The notes: generated from the sequence alone by a model not told the origin. Numbered from the stretch's first letter, positions 11,057 through 23,597 are shown. The stretch is 64,000 bases of DNA from Nepenthes gracilis (GCA_033239525.1 BSYO01000033.1:6067501-6131500), one strand, 5' to 3'. Program-made: numbers and translations.

Positions 11057-12489
11057 TGTTGGGGTCACTCCAATGTGAAAAAATGCTAGCTTGAATTATG
11101 CCAAAGTGAATGATTTTTGGAGTGGAAATTCGGTGAGGATTTCTGGAGAGGAAATCAAGAGTGAATTTCTGAAGTGGTAAATTCTGGAGTGGAATTTGCC
11201 AGATAAGAATTCTCCTGAGTGGATTTCTCTGGAGTAGGTTTTCAGAGAGTAAATGATGGAGTGCATTTACTGGAGTAAAAATCCGAAAAATACCAGTTGT
11301 GCAAGGCAAATTTTGTAGATCGGCAATGAAGTGGCCAATTAATAGGAGATTGACGGTTGGAGGCAAAATGACGGTCAATGGATTGACTACCTAAGAAGCC
11401 AAAATGGCGGTTAATAGGTTGACGGGTGATTGTGATTTTTTTTACCGGATCGCCATTTTGTCGTTTGGGCAAAATGGCGGTTTGTATAAAATAACCTGTA
11501 TGGCAAATCGGCGGTATGAATGAATTTACCGTATGGAAAATTAGTAGTATGGTTGAAATTTGAAGATGGTTGGAATGACGGTATGATCTAAATCGACCCG
11601 TGTATACAACACGAGGTTTGGGGCAAAATGGGACGGTTTCCCCAAACGGCCAAGATGCGAATATTGCCAGAGGACATGGGTCATGTCTGAAAGACCAAGG
11701 ATATCAACCAATGACCGAGGATTATGAATAATGCCCGAGGACATGGGTTGATGTTTGAGGCTCTTGGACAATGCCCAAAGACATCCAGGAACGCCTGAGG
11801 ACTCTGTTGAAGAATGATAGCCAAGGACTTTGCTGGATCTGCAAAACTTGCGTACTAGAGATAGTAGTTGTCAAAAGGGGAGAAAGGCGACATCTACGCA
11901 GGCAACTTTTTAGAAGGATAGTTAATCTTCAGAGCTGGTACTTGATTGGCGTTAAAGGTCAACGTCTCCCAACAAGACAGAACGACACTTGGTAGAGTTG
12001 GTGGACAAAGTAGGTGGTAGGTTGGAGAGTTGGTGGTAAGTGTTTGTCCACACACAACCTATTTACGGGTAGATGGTCTCTAGGCAAAGTCAGTATAAAT
12101 ATGCATGCTGGGCATGCGGTGAAAGACATATAATTGAGGCGGTAAAGTCACAGTAGGTGAAATCCATGTGTGTGTGAAAAAAAAAAAAAGTGTGGAGTGC
12201 ACCACCAGTGAAAAGAAAAAGAGAAGAAAAACATAAAGAAAAAAGCGAAGTCAGAGTTTCCTTCATCTGGAGTTGTTTTTCTTAGCCTGTCTCGGGTATG
12301 TAGTGGATACTTTATCTTGGTGATTTTTGTAACCAAATTTCACATAGTGGACTTGTTGTGGATTAAGTGTCTCGTAATTTTTTCCTTCGATTTGTGAAGG
12401 GTTTCCACGTAAAACTTTGTGTGTTATTCCTCTTTCTCTCATTGTGTGCTTGTGTGTATTCCTATCCGACCGGCATTTTTTCCCCAACA
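11057..12489 (+). mobile_element. Solo LTR (1433 bp) with CACTG target duplication, copy 1
   Basis: It starts TGTTGGGG and ends CCCCAACA. The 5-bp duplication CACTG lies at 11052-11056 and 12490-12494, so the solo LTR is well defined. It has a GTATAAATATGC TATA-like site near 12092 and a pyrimidine-rich 3' part. The middle (about 11345-11600) holds many short phrases of the GACCGGTATG / AAAATGGCCGG type. In this copy many of these have lost one base or changed, compared with the second copy at 17595-19042. Terminal sequences of this form are common in both LTR superfamilies, so the lineage is left open. Confidence 0.85.
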
Positions 12490-12622
12490 CACTGCCATCT
12501 ACCAAAAACAACTTGATTTATACCTTTTGAAGAAAATGCTTCCACTTTGGCAAGAAAGAAGTCACTTTGCCTGCTGATCATTATGTGATTGTATCTCCTG
12601 GTGATTCTATGTAAATAAGAAT

Positions 12623-12728
12623 CAAACTGAGGACCCCTAGTCTCTTCACGGGGCTAATAGAACGAATCAGAATTTCAAACTGAGGACCCCTAGTCTCGTC
12701 ACGGGGCTAATAGAACGAATCAGAATTT
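12623..12728 (+). repeat. 53-bp tandem duplication present only in copy 1
   Basis: Unit 1 is 12623-12675 and unit 2 is 12676-12728, both beginning CAAACTGAGGACCCC. Copy 2 has a single unit near 19176-19228. The change therefore arose after the block was duplicated, or was lost in copy 2. Confidence 0.85.
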
Positions 12729-14469
12729 CACCACCAAACTCTACCCACTACAATACAGTTCATATTATATTCAAGGAAATAATTCAGTTCCAAAATCAAA
12801 TATCATAATCCTTAAATGAGCAATCAAAAAGATTATGGAAAATCTTAGGGCTACGTATTGCTCCTCCAATAATCGTAGTACCAAGGACTTTCCAAAGAAC
12901 TTTAATATGAGAGCTTTTCACCAATTAAAACTTAGCAATAAAACCAGCATCAAAGTTGGCGGTTTGGTAGATTTTTTCCTCCACGTTTTCTTTTTGGGTG
13001 GGGGGACGAGGTGAGGGATAGAAAACAGCACCTCTTCTTCCATTTGACATGCCTTTTGTCTGTCGTATATCCCCAATTCCAACAATTTATGCAGAATCCC
13101 AGGATAGGACCACTGCTTTTTCACAAAGAGGGTGTTTAGTGTGCAACTTTGCTACAGACATCTTTTGCTAAAGGTCAAGACGCAGGAGTGGGTTGTTTCT
13201 CGGCAACAGCTTTGCAGAGGTGGGGTGTGGTCTTTTGAAAACCCATCACTGCCAAAAATATTTAGTGAAATGAAAATCCATCCCCTATAAGGACTATTTA
13301 ATAGCATCTAGACTCCTAAATATAAAGCTGCACTCTGAAATTCTTAATGTAAGAATGCCTTTCAATTCCTTCTAGCTAGTACTCTACTGTAATATTTCTT
13401 GCTAAGAATGCTCAATGGCAGCCCGAAACAACTTCGGCAAAGGACATGTATGCGAATAAGATTTGGGCACACTATAATTGATACCTTTGATTGTTGATTA
13501 ACTCCTTTAATATCAAAGCATCATTAATCCCCCGGCCAAAAAAAAAAAAAGGAATCCTTCAATATAGAGCTCTTTCTTTTATTTTATCCCAACAGTCTTA
13601 ATTTGGGAAACAATTCCCATTGGTTGAATTAAATTAGTAAAGTGCTACAAAAAACCCTCATTATTTTGTAAATCTAGAAAACAAACAGAAATTAAAATGG
13701 AATTACTGCCATTTAAGAGATGAAATATTGAAGTTTCTTTTCGCATTATGATTATGAATGAATCGGTAAAAATTCAATTAAATAGATACAAGGCATAGAT
13801 TATCCAAGAGGCTTTCTTCCAAGTGAGAAGAAAGGAGTATGTGATGAAGACTTCATATGGCTTTTCTTTCAAAATCCTATCTTGCCTCAACGTTGCTGAC
13901 ATCATAACAAAGTACAACTACTACACCACTAGGCAAATATTGTACCAGCTTCTCAATCTAGCCACATCACAATCACAGGATAGCCACAACACAAGGCTAG
14001 ATTCCCAAATGCACAGCAGGGATTACACTAGCAGTGCCAGGAGATCACTGCAATTTTTTTTTTTTCAGTTTTTAAACTGCTTAAATTTTCACAGCCCTTT
14101 TTTTTTGGGGGTGGGGGGGAGGAGGTGACTTAAAATATTTACTAGACTTGAGGTTCAATGCCCTGAAGGAAAATAGCATTGCATTATGATTAGACTTTCT
14201 CAGTTCATTTTCTTGTTTCCCAAGTATCTAACCATATAAATGTGTTTGCCATATACATAAATAATAGCCCACGTATAATGCAATCGTCTTGAGTCAGGGT
14301 ATGCCTTATGGATCAATAGAATGCCGGGCAAAATTCTGGCATGATAATTCCATTTCAAGTCACTCCGTTGCAATTTTAGCTTTTCATACTTCTTTTGTTG
14401 ACTCTCTGGTGTAACCCGTTCGGAGGAGAAGGCATCTCTTCCGACGCCTTTCCTTTATGTTTGCCCTTG

Positions 14470-14990
14470 GCTTCATTGAGAACCTCCACCTCGATAGCTT
14501 TGACCTCTATGCTCTGATCTCTTTTCGAAATATTTTTTTCTAAGCTGCTCTAGCTCAATTTGTAAGGCCTGATCCAAAACCTCGTTATATGTCCTCAATC
14601 GGAAGGGCATCAACTACTTCCTGATTGAATCATTCAACCCTGATAGAAACTTCCAAGCCTTCAACACTTCATCTCTTGTAACATGCGGAGCAAATTGGGA
14701 CAACTCTGTAAACTGAATATCATGCTCAACCACTATCTGTTGCCTTACCTTAATCGATTGAACTCGTCCGCCTTAATGTCTTGGATGCTGTATGGAAAGA
14801 ATTTGTCCAATAATCCCTCATGAAATACATTCTAGGAGATCTCTTCATTATTTCACCCCCAAAGTGTGGCGTTGAGCCGCCTACCACCATCTAGCTTCAC
14901 CTTCCAGTCGGTCAGCAGCAAATTTAACGTTATCTTCCTCAAGGCAGTCAATAGCTTCAAACACCCTTTCCAACTTCTGCAATCAATTCT
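14470..14990 (-). pseudogene. Ty3/gypsy gag relic, copy 1
   Basis: Minus-strand translation, allowing frame changes, gives QKLERVFEAID, then VKFAADRLEGEARWW, then VVEHDIQFTELSQFAPHV, KAWKFLSGLN and NEVLDQALQIE. This order matches the retrotransposon gag domain of plant Ty3/gypsy elements. Stops and frameshifts break it (TAG directly after the ARWW motif, for example). No protease, reverse transcriptase or integrase follows. Confidence 0.75.
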
Positions 14991-15469
14991 CATAAAAACA
15001 CATGAGTGTTTTTGCTTTATTTTTACATAGTATTTTATGTTATACATGTGTTAATTATGATCTTTTATGTCTTTTATATAACATAATTTTTTACGTCTAG
15101 CTAATCATTAAAATTGATACGCATTTCTACTATCTTCCATGTTGTCCTATTTTTTATCAACTACTGACCCCCCGGTGTTGAATGTTGGTCCGGATAATAC
15201 TATACTTGCTAATAATGTTAAGAAATTTGTGCCATTCATTTGAGCACGGAGAATATGTGATTATTTACTTTTCTCCATTCCAAAATCCTAAACTTCGATT
15301 TGTTGCTTGTGAAGATGGAAATATGGTTACGCTATAATTAATGAAGAAGTTCAACCAATATTATATTTTACTAACTAACTATATTTCACATTCAGTTCGT
15401 ATAAAAGAAAGTAAATATTGTCGACTACTCTATTGCTATTGCTTGTTGGTGCTTGATGAAGTGGATAGT

Positions 15470-16060
15470 TTTGATATTGTGGTGCGTGTAAATTATAAAT
15501 TGTAATTTAGGTTATGATAAATTACGGGCATTCATGTCTTTTATGAGAGGGTGTTTGAGGGGTGCCTCATGATTTACTCATGAGCATGTTTTGAGGCAAT
15601 ATCTTTGCATTTGATGTGCACATAAAGAATACTCATGTGTATTTATTTTAATAGTTTAATGTATGATAGGCGTATGTACACTGATTAGTCAAAGTTTTCA
15701 CATTTAATGCACGCATGATTAATATATGTGTGCCGTTCTATTATTTAAGGACCTCTATCTATTTTTAGCCAATTTTTTTTTTAGCTTTTTAGAGAAAACA
15801 TATAGCAGGAGAAGAAGAATAAAGAGATAAGAAGAGAGCCAAGGGGAATAGGAAAAGGATTTCAAGTTATTTTAAGCTAGATCTAAAAAATTTTAAGTTA
15901 AGGTGAGTTCCTCTAAATTATTTTGTTTATTTGTAGATAAAAATTTTAAAATATTCTTATTAATTTTGTCTAAATACACATTCATGTAGCCTTTTATTTT
16001 TCTTAAATATGTGCTGCATACATGTTGATTTTGTTTATAGGTAATAAAATTTTTAAGGCT
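15470..16060 (+). mobile_element. LTR-like leader segment, copy 1
   Basis: A TTATTTAAGG box near 15740 is followed by a purine-rich leader (AGAGAAAACATATAGCAGG..) and a donor-like AAG/GTGAGT with GT at 15903-15904. The same arrangement is seen in other LTRs here. The copy is cut at 16068, while copy 2 continues to about 22800. Confidence 0.4.
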
Positions 16061-16068
16061 TGTACATT

Positions 16069-16386
16069 TAAGTGATAAATTTTGTTATTTCCGGTCTTAG
16101 AGGCATAGAACTTTTCCAGTTTCTCCCAAAGCTCCTTGGCATTCGCCTCTCCGCGAACGTCGTTGTACATGTTGTCGTCCACGAACTGCCGGATATAGCC
16201 GCACACTTGCTTGTGCTCCAACATCCACTGCTCGTCCGTTTTTACTGCCGGCTTTTCTGTGGCAAAAACGGGATTATGCATAGATTTCACAAAGAGCAAG
16301 TCTGACATCTTGCTCTGCCAAGTGTCAAAGTTAGCTCCGTTTAAGCAAGTCATTTTGCTTCCAACCTCCATAGCAGCCAGCAACAA
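16069..16386 (-). pseudogene. Truncated Ty1/copia gag, N-terminal part
   Basis: On the minus strand the frame opens at 16386 (a second Met at 16371 begins MEVGSKMTCLNGANFDTWQ) and reads through FDTWQSKMSDLL, MLEHKQVCGYI, ANAKELWEKLEKFYASKTGNN. These match the gag (UBN2-type) N-terminus of plant copia elements, including the tryptophan-centred FxxWxxxM motif. At about 16069 the reading runs into the end of the duplicated block and the rest of the element is missing. It lies directly downstream of a tRNA-iMet primer site and LTR, so this is the 5' portion of an element in minus orientation. Confidence 0.8.
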
Positions 16387-16410
16387 GATTACCGTTCAAA
16401 GAATCAAAAT

Positions 16411-16421
16411 CTCTGATACCA
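16411..16421 (-). other. Primer-binding site for initiator tRNA-Met
   Basis: The minus strand reads TGGTATCAGAG, the standard copia primer site complementary to the 3' end of tRNA-iMet. It sits two bases inside the LTR end. Confidence 0.85.
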
Positions 16422-16423
16422 CT

Positions 16424-17183
16424 TGTTGGCACAAAAACGGAAGGCACGGTGACCGAGAGGACAAAACTCTCGGACAACAACAGAGCAGAGCTCTCGGACG
16501 GACAGCCAAAAGTAGATATAGAAAAACGAGAGAAAACACACAAGATTTTAATGTGAAAAACGCTTCTTCAGCCAAGAAAAAAACCACCAAAGAATACACT
16601 ATAAAGAATGAATTGTTTACAAGTATTTTAGCTACACAAGCTTAAACAAAAGAAAAACAATCTCAAGCGTATATCTCACAATCTCTCTCGAAAAGTGTTT
16701 TTCACTCTATCTTTACAAACAAGGCTTGTCCACAACTCTCTCAAGGCTCACTCCAAGATACACTCCAAGACGCACTGCCGCCCACCAAGTAAGGGTACAA
16801 GCCTTCATATACACAAAGGGCCTATTGGTCACCCGGCCACCCTACTGGCACTAGGGTGGCAGGACTATGCCGCCTAGACCTGCCATGACAAGCGCACGCC
16901 CAGCGTGCCAGAATGGCAGGCTTGACACCTTAGAAGTTACACCTGCCTCAACATCCAATCAGAGTGGGTGAACTGCCCACCTACAAAACACGACTACAGC
17001 AGGCCTATGGAGAGAGAGAGAGTCAATGCCTACGCTTTCAATGTACTCAGCAACCTCTCGGACATGACGCCTCTTATGAGTCATTGTCCGTTATGACAGG
17101 CTTCTCAGACCACTCCAAAAGTCCACGTGCTTTGCTTCCTTTGAGTCCACGGACGCAAATGCCACGAGGGAGTGACCCCAACA
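16424..17183 (-). mobile_element. Ty1/copia 5' LTR (760 bp) of the truncated element
   Basis: The LTR is bounded by TGTTGG and CCAACA and followed on the minus strand by a two-base spacer and the tRNA-iMet primer site. The sequence immediately to the right (AGGTTGATTTC) is also found at 10646 in copy 1 with no LTR in front of it, so this marks the insertion point. The partner 3' LTR and most of the interior are absent, and no target duplication can be tested. Confidence 0.85.
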
Positions 17184-17594
17184 AGGTTGATTTCAAGAAT
17201 ATTGAATTGAGAGAGAAATAATCAAAGTTTACCACCCAATATAAGAAATATTCAGAGAATTAGTGTGCTGCTATCAGCCTGCACATCAGTAGGTGTGGAG
17301 GGATCCATAAGCTTTAAGAACTCTGCTACAAAAATGAAAAATAAATGAGTAAATATAACACATTTCTGTTAGAAAATTCAGAAATCTACGGCAGCTTATC
17401 TGTGATCCAACATCGATATCTTCATCTGTGGAAACAATTGATCATAGCAATGCCAACGTAATCTTATAAACCAGCTCCTTTCTTCATTTTCTCATCTCTA
17501 TCTTGTTCTGGCGATAAGGGAAAGCTCTCATGAAATAACAGGAATACCAAGATAATCTGTGTATTTGTAACTGATAAGAGCACTTGGAGCACTG

Positions 17595-19042
17595 TGTTAG
17601 GGTCACTGCCATGTGAAAAAATGCCGGCTTGAATTATGCTGAAGTGAATGATTTTTGGAGTGGAAATCCGATGAGGATTTCTGGAGAGGAAATCAAGAGT
17701 GAATTTCCGGAGTGGTAAATTCCGGAGTAGAATTTGCCAGAGAAGAATTCTCCTGAGTGGATTTCTCCGGAGTGGGTTTTCGGAGAATAAATGATGGAGT
17801 GCATTTACTGGAGTGAAAATCCGGAGAATACTAGTCATGCAAGACAATTTTTGTAGATAGGCAATGAAGTGGCCAATTAACAGGAGATTGACCGGTTGGA
17901 GGCAAAATGACCGGTCAATGGGTTAACCAGCTGAGAAGCCAAAATGCCGGTTAATAGGTTGATCGGGTGATTGTGATTTTTGCCCGAATGCGCCATTTTG
18001 TCAGGTTTGGGCAAAATGGCCGGTTTGCACAAAATAACTTGTATGGCAAATTGACCGGTATGAATGAATTTACCGGTATGGAAAATTGACTGGTATGGTT
18101 GAAATTTACCAGTATGGTTGGAATGATTGGTATGGCTGAAATTGACCAGTATGCAACAGTGCCAGGTTTGGGACAAAATGGACAGTTTTACCAAAATGGC
18201 CAAGATGCAGACAATGCCTGAGGACATGGGCTGTGCACAGTAAAGACCAAGGATATCAACAAATGACCAAGGATTATGAATAATGCCCGAGGACATGGGT
18301 TGATGTTTGACACTCTTGGACAATGCCCAAAGACATCCAGGAACGCCCGAGGACTCTGTTGAAGAATGATGGCCAAGGACTTTGCTGGATCTGCAAAATT
18401 TGCGTACTAGAGATAGTAGCTGTCAAAAGGGGAGAAAGGCGACATCTACGCAGGCAGCTTTTCAAAAGGATAGTTGATCTTCAGAGTTGGTACTTGATTG
18501 GTGTCAAAGGTCAGCGTCTCCCGACAGGATAGAGCGACACTTGGCAGAGTTGGTGGACAAAGTAGGTGGCAGGTTGGAGAGTTGGTGGTAAGTGTTTGTC
18601 CACACACAACCTATTTATGGGTAGATGGTCTCCAGGCAAAGTCAGTATAAATATGCATGTTGAGCATGCGATGAAAGACATATAGTTGAGGCGGTGAAGT
18701 CACAGTAGGTGAAATCCATGTGTGTGTGAAAAAAAAAGAGAGAGTGGAGTGCACTACCAGTGAAAAGAAAAAGAGAAGAAAAACAGAGAGATAAGAGCAA
18801 AGTGAGAGTTTCCTTCATCTGAAGTTGTTTTTCTTAGTCTGTCTCGGGTGTGTAGTTGATACTTTATCTCGATGATTTTTGTAACCAAATTTCATATAGT
18901 GAATTTGTTGTGGATTAAGTGTCCCGTAATTTTTTCCTTCAATTTGTGAAGGGTTTCCACATAAAACTTTGTGTGTTCTTCCTCTTTCTCTCGTTGTGTG
19001 CTTGTGTGTATTCCTGTCTGACCGGCCTTTTTTTCCCCAACA
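17595..19042 (+). mobile_element. Solo LTR (1448 bp) with CACTG target duplication, copy 2
   Basis: It begins TGTTAGGG and ends CCCCAACA, with CACTG at 17590-17594 and 19043-19047. The middle (17885-18190) is dense in GACCGGT and ACCGGTATGG phrases; at the matching places in copy 1 one C of CCGG is often missing. A GTATAAATATGC box lies near 18646. Confidence 0.85.
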
Positions 19043-20904
19043 CACTGCCATGTGCCAAAAACAAATTGATTTATACCTTTTGAAGAAAATGCTTCCACTT
19101 TGGCAAGAAAGAAGTCACTTTGCCTGCTGATCATTATGTGATTGTATCTCCTGGTGATTCTATGTAAATAAGAATCAAACTGAGGACCGCTAATCTCTTT
19201 AAGGGGCTAATAGAACGAATCAGAATTTCACCACCAAACTCTACCCACTACAATACAGTTCATATTATATTCAAGGAAATAATTCAGTTTCAAAGTCAAA
19301 TATCATAATCCTTAAATGAGCAATCAAAAAGATTATGGAACATCTTAGGGCTAAGTATTGCTCCTCCAATAATCGTAGTACCAAGGACTTTCCAAAGAAC
19401 TTTAATATGAGAGCTTTTCACCAATTAAAACTTAGCAATAAAACCAGCATCAAAGCAAAAAATATTTCCTTTCCCCTCTGGCGGTTTGGTAGATTTTTTC
19501 CTCCACGTTTTCTTTTTGGGTGGGGGGACGAGGTGAGGGATAGAAAACAGCACCTCTTCTTCCATTTGACATGCCTTTTGTCTGTCGTATATCCCCAATT
19601 CCAACAATTTATGCAGAATCCCAGGATAGGACCACTGCTTTTTCACAAAGAGGGTGTTTAGTGTGCAACTTTGCTACAGACATCTTTTGCTAAAGGTCAA
19701 GACGCAGGAGTGGGTTGTTTCTGCAACAGCTTTGCAGAGGTGGGGTGTGGTCTTTTGAAAACCCATCACTACCAAAAATATTTAGTGAAATGAAAATCCA
19801 TCCCCTATAAGAACTATTTAATAGCATCTAGACTCCTAAATTTAAAGCTGCACTCTGAAATTCTTAATGTAAGAATGCCTTTCAATTCCTTCTAGCTAGT
19901 ACTCTACTGTAATATTTCTTGCTAAGAATGCTCAATGGCAGCCCGAAACAACTTCGGCAAAGGACAATATGTATGCGAATAAGATTTGGGCACATTATAA
20001 TTGATACCTTTGATTGTTGATTAACTCCTTTAATTTCAAAGCATCATTAAGAGAAATATTGAAGTTAAATCTAGAAAAGTGCTACAAAAAACCCTCATTA
20101 TTTTGTAAATCTAGAAAACAAACAGAAATTAAAATGGAATTACTGCCATTTAAGAGATGAAATATTGAAGTTTCTTTTCGCATTATGATTATGAATGAAT
20201 CGGTAAAAATTCAATTAAATAGATACAAGGCATAGATTATCCAAGAGGCTTTCTTCCAAGTGAGAAGAAAGGAGTATGTGATGAAGACTTCATATGGCTT
20301 TTCTTTCAAAATCCTATCTTGCCTCAACGTTGCTGACATCATAACAAAAGTACAACTACTACACCACTAGGCAAATATTGTACCAGCTTCTCAATCTAGC
20401 CACATCACAATCACAGGATAGCCACAACACAAGGCTAGATTCCCAAATGCACAGCAGGGATTACACTAGCAGTGCCAGGAGATCACTGCAATTTTTTTTT
20501 TTTCAGTTTTTAAACTGCTTAAATTTTCACAGCCCTTTTTTTTTGGGGGTGGGGGGGAGGAGGTGACTTAAAATATTTACTAGACTTGAGGTTCAATGCC
20601 CTGAAGGAAAATAGCATTGCATTATGATTAGACTTTCTCAGTTCATTTTCTTGTTTCCCAAGTATCTAACCATATAAATATGTTTGCCATATACATAAAT
20701 AATAGCCCACGTATAATGCAATTGTCTTGAGTTAGGGTATGCCTTATGGATCAATAGACTGCCTGGCAAAATTCTGGCATGATAATTCCATTTCAAGTCA
20801 TTCCGTTGCAATTTTAGCTTTTCATACTTCTTTTGTTGACTCTCTGGTGTAACCCGTTTGGAGGAGAAGGCATCTCTTCCGACGCCTTTCCTTTATATTT
20901 GCCC

Positions 20905-21425
20905 TTGGCTTCACTGAGAACCTCCACCTCGATAGCTTTGACCTCTATGCTCTGATCTCTTCTCGAAATATTTTTTTCTAAGCTGCTCTAGCTCAATCTG
21001 TAAGACCTGATCCAAAACCTCGCTATATATTCTCAATCGGAAGGGCATCAACTACTTCCTGATTGAATCATGCAGCCCTGATAGAAACTTCCAAGCCTTC
21101 AATACTTCATCTCTTGTAACATGCGGAGCAAATTAGAACAACTCCGTAAACTGAATATCATGCTCAACCACTATTTGTTGCCTTACCTCAATCGATTGAA
21201 CTAGTCCGCCTTAATGTCTTGGATGCTGGATGGAAAGAATTTGTCCAAGATTCCCTCATGAAATACATTCTAGGAGATCTCTTCATTATTTCACCCCCAA
21301 AGTGTGGCGTTGAGCCGCCTAACACCATCTAGCTTCACCTTTCAGTCGGTCAGCAACAAATTTAACATTATCTTCCTCGGGACAGTCAATAGCTTCAAAC
21401 ACCCTTTCCAACTTCTGCAATCAAT
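20905..21425 (-). pseudogene. Ty3/gypsy gag relic, copy 2
   Basis: This is the counterpart of 14470-14990, with the same gag motifs (LERVFEAID, FTEL, ALQIELEQL) and the same broken frame. It was therefore already dead before the block was duplicated. Confidence 0.7.
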
Positions 21426-21889
21426 TCTCATAAAAACACATGAGTGTTTTTGCTTTATTTTTACATAGTATTTTATGTTATACATATGTTAATTATGATC
21501 TTTTATGTCTTTTATATAACATAATTTTTTATGTCTAGCTAATCATTAAAATTGATACGCATTTCTACTATCTTCCATGTTGTCCTATTTTTTATCAACT
21601 ACTGACCCCCCGGTGTTGAATGTTGGTCTGGACAATACTATACTTGCTAATAATGTTAAGAAATTTGTGCCATTCATTCGAGCACGGAGAATATGTGATT
21701 ATTTACTTTTCTCCAATCCAAAATCCTAAACTTTGATTTGTTGCTTGTGAAAATGGAAACATGATTACACTATAATTAATGAAGAAGTTCAACCAATATT
21801 ATATTTTATTAACTAACTATATTTCACATGGAGTTCATATAAAAGAAAGTAAATATTGTCGACCACTCTATTGCGATTACTTGTTGCTG

Positions 21890-22800
21890 CTTGATGAAGT
21901 GGATAGTTTTGATATTGTGGTGCATGTAAATTATACATTGTAATTTAGGTTAAGATAAATAATGGGCATTCTTGTCTTTTATGAGATGGTGTTTGAGGGG
22001 TGTATGATTTACTGATGAGCATGTTTTGAGGCAATATCTTTGCATTTGATGTGCACATAAAGAATGCTCATGTGTATTTATTTTAATAGTTTAATGCATG
22101 ATAGGCGCATGTACACTAATTAGTCAAAGTTTTCACATTTAATGTACGCATGATTATTATATGTGTGCCATTCTATTATTTAAGAACCTCTATCTATTTT
22201 TAGCTTATTTTTTTTGGCTTTTTAGAGAAAACATATAGCAGGAGAAGAAGAATAAAGAGATAAGAAGAGAGCCAAGGGGAATAGGAAAAGGATTTCAAGT
22301 TATTTTAAGCTAGATCTAAAAAATTTTAAGTTAAGGTGAGTTCCTCTAAATTATTTTGTTTATTTGTAGCTAAAAATTTTAAAATATTCTTATTAATTTT
22401 TGTCTAAATACACATTCATGTAGCCTTTTATTTTTCTTAAATATGTGCTGCATACATGTTGATTTTGTTTATAGGTAATAAAATTTTTAAGGCTTGTACA
22501 TTATTTTAAGCATATTGTGAAAAAAATTATGAAATTATTGAGTAGTTAGTCTTTTATGTTTCTTTTGTGCAAGAATTTAAAGAAAAATATGAAATTATTG
22601 AGTAGTTAGATCTGATTTGAATTTCATCATTTACCAAATTCGGGTTTAATCTTCTAACTTTGGTTGTAAAATATTTTATCAATTGTTATTTATTTTATTA
22701 TTATATTCTCTTGTTTGATTATTAGGTATGTTGAAATTGATATTAATCGATTTTTGACATAGGTTGTGGTTGTGAGGAGGCTTGCTCAAGGGGTTTGTAA
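21890..22800 (+). mobile_element. LTR-like leader and downstream segment, copy 2
   Basis: The segment has the same leader as 15470-16060, with the donor-like AAG/GTGAGT (GT at 22336-22337). It then continues beyond the duplication border through AT-rich sequence to about 22800. The exact ends are not visible. Confidence 0.4.
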
Positions 22801-23354
22801 CCAATTTTTATTATAATAGAGATTATTAGGACATAAATTTCTTAATTTTTATTAATTAAAAAAGTATTTCTTTGTAAATTTGTTTGTGCAACTTGTTCTT
22901 TTCGTTGCTTGTGTTGATTTTTGTTCTTCATGTTCTATTGGGAGGGAAAGTTGGCTAATTGTTTTACTATGCTGTGTAAATTTTAATGGTTATCCCTTAA
23001 AAATTGATTTATAAGAGGCTAAAGAAGGCACAACTAAACTGTAACATTTCAATATTTTGACTCAGATTATTTAGCTATCGAGCTAAGTTAGTAATAAATA
23101 AAATTATATTTTGATATTAATAAATATTGTTAATAATAATGGGTAGTAAATAATTAATAATAAATAGAAATAATAATAGGTATTAATGTTGTAAAATAAT
23201 AATAAGTGATATTAATATTTGGTAAATGATAATAATAATAATGTTATTTATTAAATATAAATGATAAAACTTATTAATAATAAATAATAAAAATAATTAT
23301 ATAATAATAAATGATAAAACGTTATAATAATAGCGTTAATAAAAACGTATAACG

Positions 23355-23383
23355 TAATAATAATAATAATAATAATAATAATT
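23355..23383. repeat. (TAA)n microsatellite
   Basis: A run of TAA units inside the solo LTR, within a longer TAATAA-rich stretch (about 23100-23420). Confidence 0.9.
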
Positions 23384-23588
23384 AATAATATAATAAAATG
23401 TTTAAATAATTAATAATAATAAAATCTATTAATTCTTCTTTGCCCTTCGTCTCTCTCAGCTTCTCGATCTCTCTCTCGTCTCTCGCCGTCCGTCTCTTTG
23501 CCCTTCCGTTTCTTCTCTTCTTCTTCCTCTTTCGTTTTTCTTTTGATCCGTTTCCTTCTCCTTTAATCGGTGGCCGATTGCTGGGGAT

Positions 23589-23597
23589 TATAAATAG
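23589..23597 (+). promoter_or_regulatory. TATA box of the solo LTR upstream of RPC9
   Basis: TATAAATAG is followed by a GC-rich leader and a donor-like site. It is directed toward RPC9, 2.8 kb upstream of its ATG. Confidence 0.5.

Larger units (their letters stand above)
10646..16068 (+). repeat. Copy 1 of a direct duplication of about 5.4 kb
   Basis: This block matches 17184-22503 in the same order and orientation, with scattered substitutions and small indels. Both copies contain the same solo LTR with the same CACTG duplication, the same gypsy gag relic and the same LTR-like 3' end, so those insertions came before the duplication. Copy 1 ends at GGCTTGTACATT, where it joins a copia gag fragment. 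Differences include a 53-bp local duplication (12623-12728), an extra A-run segment near 13535-13640, a missing block of about 25 bp near 12957, and loss of one C at several CCGG sites of the LTR. What the unique parts once encoded is not recognised. Confidence 0.9.
17184..22503 (+). repeat. Copy 2 of the direct duplication of about 5.4 kb
   Basis: This is the partner of 10646-16068. It starts immediately at the outer end of the copia LTR. At 22503 copy 2 continues without a break into further LTR-like sequence, so copy 2 has the native right flank and copy 1 (with 10380-10645) the native left flank. It carries the cleaner version of the solo LTR, with intact CCGG sites. Confidence 0.9.

Noticed and set aside
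10884..11472. Overlapping minus-strand frames of 76-164 codons
   Set aside because: They straddle the LTR border at 11057 and run through its repetitive part. The matching frame in copy 2 is shorter and different, so no conserved protein is implied.
13823..14128. 101-codon frame, with a shorter match at 20378-20566 in copy 2
   Set aside because: It ends in T and G runs and loses its start through a one-base difference in copy 2. No domain is visible.
16211..16645. 144-codon plus-strand frame
   Set aside because: It is antisense to the copia gag and crosses the primer site and LTR border, so it is a shadow frame.
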